Assembly (NCBI GenBank): GCA_022453515.1
Contig: JAJNNY010000003.1
Coordinates: 496,001 to 560,000 of the forward strand
Length of the DNA: 64,000 bases
Reading direction: 5' to 3'
DNA from: Astrocystis sublimbata
Lineage: Eukaryota; Ascomycota; Sordariomycetes; Xylariales; Xylariaceae
Shown here in pieces: positions 59,074-64,000 of this stretch. The stretch's first letter is position 1; each line of letters starts with the position of its first letter. The translations under genes were made by a program, and so were the position numbers. A model generated the notes under the pieces. The model did not search any database and was not told where the DNA came from. It worked only from the letters and a program-made list of their open reading frames with translations.

Positions 59074-60978
59074 TGTCAATGTCGTTGTTGTTGTCGTTGT
59101 CGACGCCGTTGCCGTCGCCGTCGGCAGCGCTACACAGGCAGGGTGCTTAGCTATTGTTATACAGGGCGATATGGCGGCTGGCTATCATGGTATTTGTAAT
59201 GCTAGGGCGGTGGAGGCTAGGGTTGACCCAGGCCAAGCATGCATTCGAGCGGCGAGGTAAGGATGTGTATTGAGCAAAAACGGGTAAGCACATGCCTGGG
59301 CGCATCTTAGTCGGCGGGAAAAGACTATGCGAGACAAGATCAGTCTATGGTGGGTTCATTAGGGTTGTGATCTTGGTTCGCATCAGGTCTGATACACAGA
59401 GGATGCAGGTGCACTTGAAGGCAAGGCGGCTTCGAACGAAACAGCCCTGGAGCGTGCTGGGGGATAGGCCTGGTCGAAGCATCTCATGCCTGGGAGCACT
59501 ACATGTATGTAAGCCCTGCCCGTCCGTACATGGAGGTAAGCGGCTACTTATCAAGTACTTACCCAGGCACCCAGATGACTGCTCCAACAGTGCATACCTA
59601 GGTACCTGGTAAGTCTATACCTGGAGATAGGGACGGGCAGCAGCGGGCTGGCGTTTAGGGCTGTTCAGCTCCAACCCAGGATGCTAGGCTGCCTGGCCCG
59701 CCTGGCTGCCAATTCCTAGGCGCCGGGCTCGCCAGGTGCCAGGTAATAAATATACCGTGGGCCTATCAGACCTGTCAAAAGATCCATCCATCCTTCCGAC
59801 GAACGACGATGTCGTCCCAGCGTCTTGGCTCACTGACAGCACCTTATTATTACTGTTCTTTCTCCGACACGCTCGTCCACACGGCTCCAGCACTAATCAT
59901 TCCTTCCTACCGTGACGAGCGCGGCATGGTCCATATAGGAACATACTTGCGGCTATCAGTGGAAACAGCCAAATCTTACCCTTTCCCGCATACCTATTGG
60001 TTCCCGTCCACGGAGCTCACCACCCAAGGGAGCTTAGACGAAACCGTATAAGCAACCGACAAATTTCAATTGAGCGGTCCCTGGTCCTCTGCCCTGGCGA
60101 GCTGGCTCACCCGGTCACCTGGTGTCAACTTCCGCATGTCAAATCATCCGAGGAACACGCTCTGAGCAATCTGCCGTTCACTTGCAACCGTTGTGGACAC
60201 CTAGGCGAGCTAGGTACCTGATGTGCACTAAGGATCGTACCAGGTTTGGGCCCGGTCATCAATCATCATTGTCGATCGATTTGATAAACGATTCAGTTTC
60301 GTTGATACGGCAGGATTCAGCATGACAACCTGAGTCTTGAGTGTCTCTCGTAATGCTCTCCACATAAATATGTAGGCACAGCACCTGCACCGACATTACA
60401 CACATTCGGGATCATCTGTCGGTGTGATACCATCTAAATATAATCTACTGCTTTGGTGCTGCCTGGATCCAGGAACTCAACCTTGTTGCTCTATGGATCA
60501 GGTTCTCGTGTTTTGCCGACAATGAAGGTAAATAAGGTGTCATTGGCTAAAAGGCTTCGTTGCGTTTGGCGGTGGCTGTAATTACTTGGTATGTCGATGT
60601 TTTCTTGACGCTGCTAGATGGTGGACGTGCTCTCATGCCCGCATAATGACATCACACACACCGAGAGATGATTGTCCCTGTTGAGGAGGTCAATGACGCG
60701 ATGGCGCGATGACGCTCCTCGACCCCGTTGAACCTTGATACTTCCACCTATGAATGGAATTTAGAGTTGAGGCGATGTCGTCCAGCTCAGGTCCGGCTTA
60801 TCTCACTTAGATGAGATTCACACACCTGAACACGTTCATCATTCATGACCGGCGTTACAACGACCTGCTACCTACCAACGAACGGACATAGGCAATCCGT
60901 GCAAGACCTCGGATCTTACAATCGCAGCGACCTTGGGGCGACAGCCAGGATCGTACGCGGAAACCAAAAAAAGGGTAG
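59074..60978. other. Intergenic region of 1.9 kb
   Basis: A GTC/GTT-rich stretch (about 59075-59130) lies just upstream of the P450 start. CTAGGTACCTGG motifs occur near 59596 and 60210, and GC-rich CCTGGC/CGCCTGG units at about 59690-59745 and 60093. An 80-codon frame at 59809-60051 begins MSSQRLGSLTAPYYY and has no domain; I do not call it. Confidence 0.4.

Positions 60979-61010
<32 letters not shown>
60979..61010. repeat. (AC)6(AT)10 microsatellite
   Basis: Six AC units at 60979-60990 run directly into ten AT units at 60991-61010, ending 16 bases before the ATG of the acetyltransferase model. Its length probably varies between strains. Confidence 0.95.
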
Positions 61011-61026
61011 GCCCTAGTGTTGTCAC

Positions 61027-62536
61027 ATGATGGCAGCGGCGTACGCGGAAAGCAGGGCAGCAGCCGCCGCCGCCACCGCGGCAACGGCCAACGTGAGCAT
61101 AGCCACAGTCGACGATATCCCCGACTTGATTAAGATTTTCTGGGAGGCGTTCCGGGGACCGGCCGAGTCGACTTTCCCCCAAACGGAGGGTGGGCGCATG
61201 TGGTTGGAGCGCAGCTTTCAGAACTTTCTCGGTCAACAGTCATACGTATGTGGTGTACCACTGAGGATTCTCAATGAAGTCCTTTCTGGCAAGGCTCGCA
61301 GGGATAGCTTGCAATTTGCCTTCTCTAGGATGACAATCACTGACGCCAGTGGTTCAAGTATCGCCCGGAGAGCAGGGTGCCCATCGTGCGGGGTTCTAAT
61401 GGTATGTTCCAATCGATCAAGACGAGCGAGCGAGCGAGCGAATTCAGCAGTGGCCTATTCTAGAAGTACAGCGACAAGGTCCAAAGCGTGTTTCTACTGC
61501 CCCTACCTGCGAAAGTTCGACAAGCCGGCGGAAGTAGTTCGGGTGTCGCAAGCAACGGAGTCTAATGCTTGAATCATGTTACAATTTGGCGGCATCTGAA
61601 TTCTGATTGAGAGCGAAGGTTGTACCGAAACGCTGAATCATGAGGACAACAGGAAAACCAGTCTCTTTTGCTATTGTGCATGTCGTGAAACCGGGCCAGA
61701 CTGTTGTCGGCAGCTCGTGGAAGAGGCGCTGGAGGTCAGTTCACTGGAGTCTTTTGTTCCCCATTTTGGCCAAGGCTCGGAGACATAAATTACCCTAATA
61801 GGCACATATGCTCCCGAGATACCTGCAAACCCCCGCTTCGCGAGGAATTTCTTTATGTGAAAGGCAACTACTGACTCGTTGGTGAATAATAGTCGCGGTG
61901 ACGATCTTCCTACCGTCCATGAGGACCGCTTAGCCAGCTTCTTCGAGCCTCTCGCGAAGGCACATCATATGGGCATTGGGAGAGAGGGCCACGTTTGTAA
62001 GCGGTCCATGCCGAGTACTGTCTTCGATCTCGTGTCCGTTCTTCGGCATTGACAAGTGTGCTGGTTGGAGAGACACTTCTCTTGGTTGTTACAGACATTG
62101 TACCACTCGAGATTAACACACAATCTTGGGTATAGACATCGAGTTCTTAATAACCAAGGCGAATCAACGGCATAAAGGGTATGCCACGGCACTCATAAAC
62201 TGGGTGACCAAATTTGCGGACGATCTTAGCTTCGCTTGTTATCTTGACGGTGGCGGCATGGGCAGTATGTATCTAACCATCGAAGTCATTTGTTTCCCCC
62301 TTCTAGCAAGTCTTAGAGGCATGAAGTACCCTGCCGGACTTCTTTGCTCCCGAAACATCCGTCATTTCTCGAATCACGACACACGTCCTTTCCTCTTCCC
62401 CAAAAAGCGATTACTAACTCCAATGGCTGAAGTGGGGATCCTAGAGCGAGCCGGCTTCGCGCAGAAAGACCTCACGCATAAATACAAAGATTCGCCACCA
62501 CCTTGTGCTCCGATGTTGAGGCCCAAGAGGGGGTAA
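61027..62536 (+). CDS. GNAT-type N-acetyltransferase, 5' half uncertain
   Basis: The first exon starts at 61027 (alanine-rich leader, then SIATVDDIPDLIKIFWEAFRGP, the usual N-terminal strand and helix of fungal GNATs) and could end at 61245. Later exons are clearer: about 61653-61734 (GKPVSFAIVHVV), 61893-61996, 62136-62264 (containing QRHKGYATAL, the R-x-x-G-x-A acetyl-CoA loop) and 62433-62536 (GILERAGF, the family's final strand). These last three join in frame. The link between 61245 and 61653 is unclear: a GTATGT...TAG intron would be off frame by one, and a (GAGC)n repeat lies within. The gene may use unusual splicing, or be a damaged copy. Function, if active, is transfer of acetyl to an unknown amine. 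Confidence 0.6.
61424..61441. repeat. (GAGC)n microsatellite
   Basis: Four to five tandem GAGC units inside the unresolved part of the acetyltransferase gene. Confidence 0.85.
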
Positions 62537-63056
62537 CGTAAGAGAACGGGACCATTGGTTCATCAAGGGGAAGAGAGTAGCAGATTGCGTAGGATCTGTA
62601 GTTAGGAGCTAATAAACAAATGACCATTACTCTGAAGCATGACAAAATGGCAGCCTGGGACCCAAATCGGGCCCTCCTTACATTACATACTCTCACATAC
62701 TCCCATGTCACTCTCATTTCCTACACAAACTATTAGACAACTGTTTCTCATCGTCTCTGGGTTCACTGTCGTTGGTTGGCCCTTTAGATTGTGGACGAGA
62801 CTGGGTGAGTTCGGTAGCATCCAATGTGGGAGCCTTGTAAGGCTACGAACTGATAGCTTCGCCGTCACTGAATGCGTTTTTCGTAATGTAGATCCGTACA
62901 TCTTCCAATTCCCCTGCACCCAAAAGAGGGATGGAGGTATGTGAACACACTGTTGTACAATATTCCCAGGAAAACGCCTTCAATTTGTTTGTCGTTTGAA
63001 AGTCCCGGTCTTGGGTGTTTCTGCCGTCGACCGAAACGGAAATGGGCCGACTGTCA
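62537..63056. other. Spacer between convergent genes
   Basis: Only a plus frame at 62639-62944 and its minus-strand shadow, neither with recognisable features. Holds the 3' ends of the flanking genes. Confidence 0.4.
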
Positions 63057-63359
63057 TCATTCGACTTTCACTTCGAGTCGTCGAATTACATCGTCATAGA
63101 TGCCGTCAATCCTGGCGAGTAGGAGTGCCCGTCCGACTTCTTGCCGGTACTCTTTGTGGACGGCGCGGTACTCGGAAGAGTGGACTGGGCTCTGAGGGAC
63201 TTCCGCCCCGGTCTCGATATCCCGGGCAACATCGTCGAATGCCGCGCTTTTTCTCGATGCTGATGAGAAGCTGCGGGGTCGCCGTTGTAAGTCAAGACCG
63301 CTTGGCTTCTTGAGAATGCTCTTGGGTCTTGACGGGGGAGAGTTGGATAGTGCGTGCAT
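63057..63359 (-). CDS. Small hypothetical protein with SILKKP motif (100 aa)
   Basis: A 100-codon minus-strand frame. It begins MHALSNSPPSRPKSILKKP, a basic, proline-containing head of a type seen in many fungal hypothetical proteins, has a Ser/Arg-rich middle and ends in a helical C-terminus (YRQEVGRALLLARIDGIYDD). Composition is more protein-like than the overlapping 137-codon frame in another phase. No known domain. The short size and absence of introns keep confidence modest; it could be the last exon of a longer gene. Confidence 0.45.
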   Translation of the reverse strand: MHALSNSPPSRPKSILKKPSGLDLQRRPRSFSSASRKSAAFDDVARDIETGAEVPQSPVHSSEYRAVHKEYRQEVGRALLLARIDGIYDDVIRRLEVKVE

Positions 63360-64000
63360 TGTGATTGATTGGTCGAGGATGTCGGTTTAGAGGGTTGGAC
63401 TGTAATGGGTTTACAGATAGAGAGGTTGTACTTGCGTGTAGTGTCGATGATACTGAGGTGTTTGATGTGTTTGATGAATGCGCTCTCTTTGATGTCCATG
63501 AGCTGCTTTAAATTATTGCGATGAATGCTATGTTAGCGACAGGTATATGTGCCGGTCGAGGGCGGAGGATTAGTCGATTGACACGATGTGTTTGAGATCA
63601 ACCAGTTGGGTTTCGACCAAAGCCATCATCTGATGACAAGTTATCAGAACAGCGAAAATGGATCAGCCTCCTCTGTCGCAATGTGATCCGCTATACCGTA
63701 CCGTTATGCCGTGGAGACCTTTTGTGCTGTCGTGGGGGGATTGGGTTAACGTCGTACAGGTTGAGGACGTCTTGATGTACTGAACAGCGTTGTGACGAGG
63801 AGGGCCAAGGCAGCGAGGGTGAGAGCCCAATGAGCGACTCACTGAGGTGCCCCTGGGGTTTTGACGGGGGACAATGTGTTGTCTTGCTTGTCTGACGTGG
63901 CCGTCTGTGACGCCGCCAATTCGACCGGGTCAGACCGGCAACGCTGGCGACAGGGCTACTGAGGCCCAGCGAGGCCCAGATGTCAGGGTCTCGGGCCATG
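63360..64000. other. Right-edge region
   Basis: A minus frame of 102 codons starts at 63999 and runs to 63691, but it is Ser/Pro/Arg-rich with no domain and may be a by-product of GC-rich sequence. It may also be the end of a gene continuing beyond the window. Nothing else supported. Confidence 0.3.

Noticed and set aside
62265..62432. Open frame through the last intron of the acetyltransferase gene
   Set aside because: The 168-base segment is a multiple of three so the frame stays open by chance, but GTATGT and TACTAAC signals and the conserved sequence across the junction favour an intron.
63086..63499. 137-codon minus-strand frame
   Set aside because: It overlaps the 100-codon frame at 63057-63359 in another phase and has less protein-like composition.

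Overview
The window reads as nuclear DNA of a filamentous ascomycete (Pezizomycotina, most likely Sordariomycetes). Genes are split by short introns of about 50-90 nt with GTNNGT donors, CTAAC-like branch sites and CAG/TAG acceptors. The recognisable families (NOP9, GH64 glucanase, Fig1, fungal rhodopsin-domain membrane protein, L-arabinitol-type dehydrogenase, MFS and P450 proteins) are those of mould genomes. I see no tRNA, rRNA, CRISPR or bacterial-type operon. Exon boundaries were worked out by hand from splice signals and frame, so they are models.

Left part (1-25.6 kb): a MITE-like element at the left edge, an unplaced membrane-anchored protein (1702-2832), a GFA/CENP-V-fold small zinc protein, the ribosome-biogenesis gene NOP9 divergent from a cytochrome P450, a 6-kb gap with only degraded-looking coding traces, a secreted GH64 beta-1,3-glucanase, a Kid-like kinesin with a C-terminal helix-hairpin-helix domain, and a conserved fungal protein with a possible zinc knuckle. 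NOP9, the kinesin and the last gene look like core genes.

Middle and right part (28-62.5 kb): sparser and accessory in character. It holds a polyol dehydrogenase, a secreted multicopper oxidase, a rhodopsin-domain membrane protein, an F-box-like protein, a small coiled-coil protein, an epoxide hydrolase, a secreted dienelactone-hydrolase-type protein, relics of a monocarboxylate-type MFS gene and of another coding region, the mating and calcium protein Fig1, a convergent MFS exporter and P450 pair, and a GNAT acetyltransferase. Several are redox, hydrolytic or export functions, but there is no polyketide synthase, NRPS or terpene synthase, so no complete metabolite cluster is visible.

Intergenic DNA is marked by recurring TACCTAGGTA palindromes, two short elements with inverted termini and AT-rich interiors, and several microsatellites. 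I did not find a convincing wholly new system. The most useful leads are the two MITE-like elements, the match between one element's terminus and a gene start, and the gene relics in the gaps.
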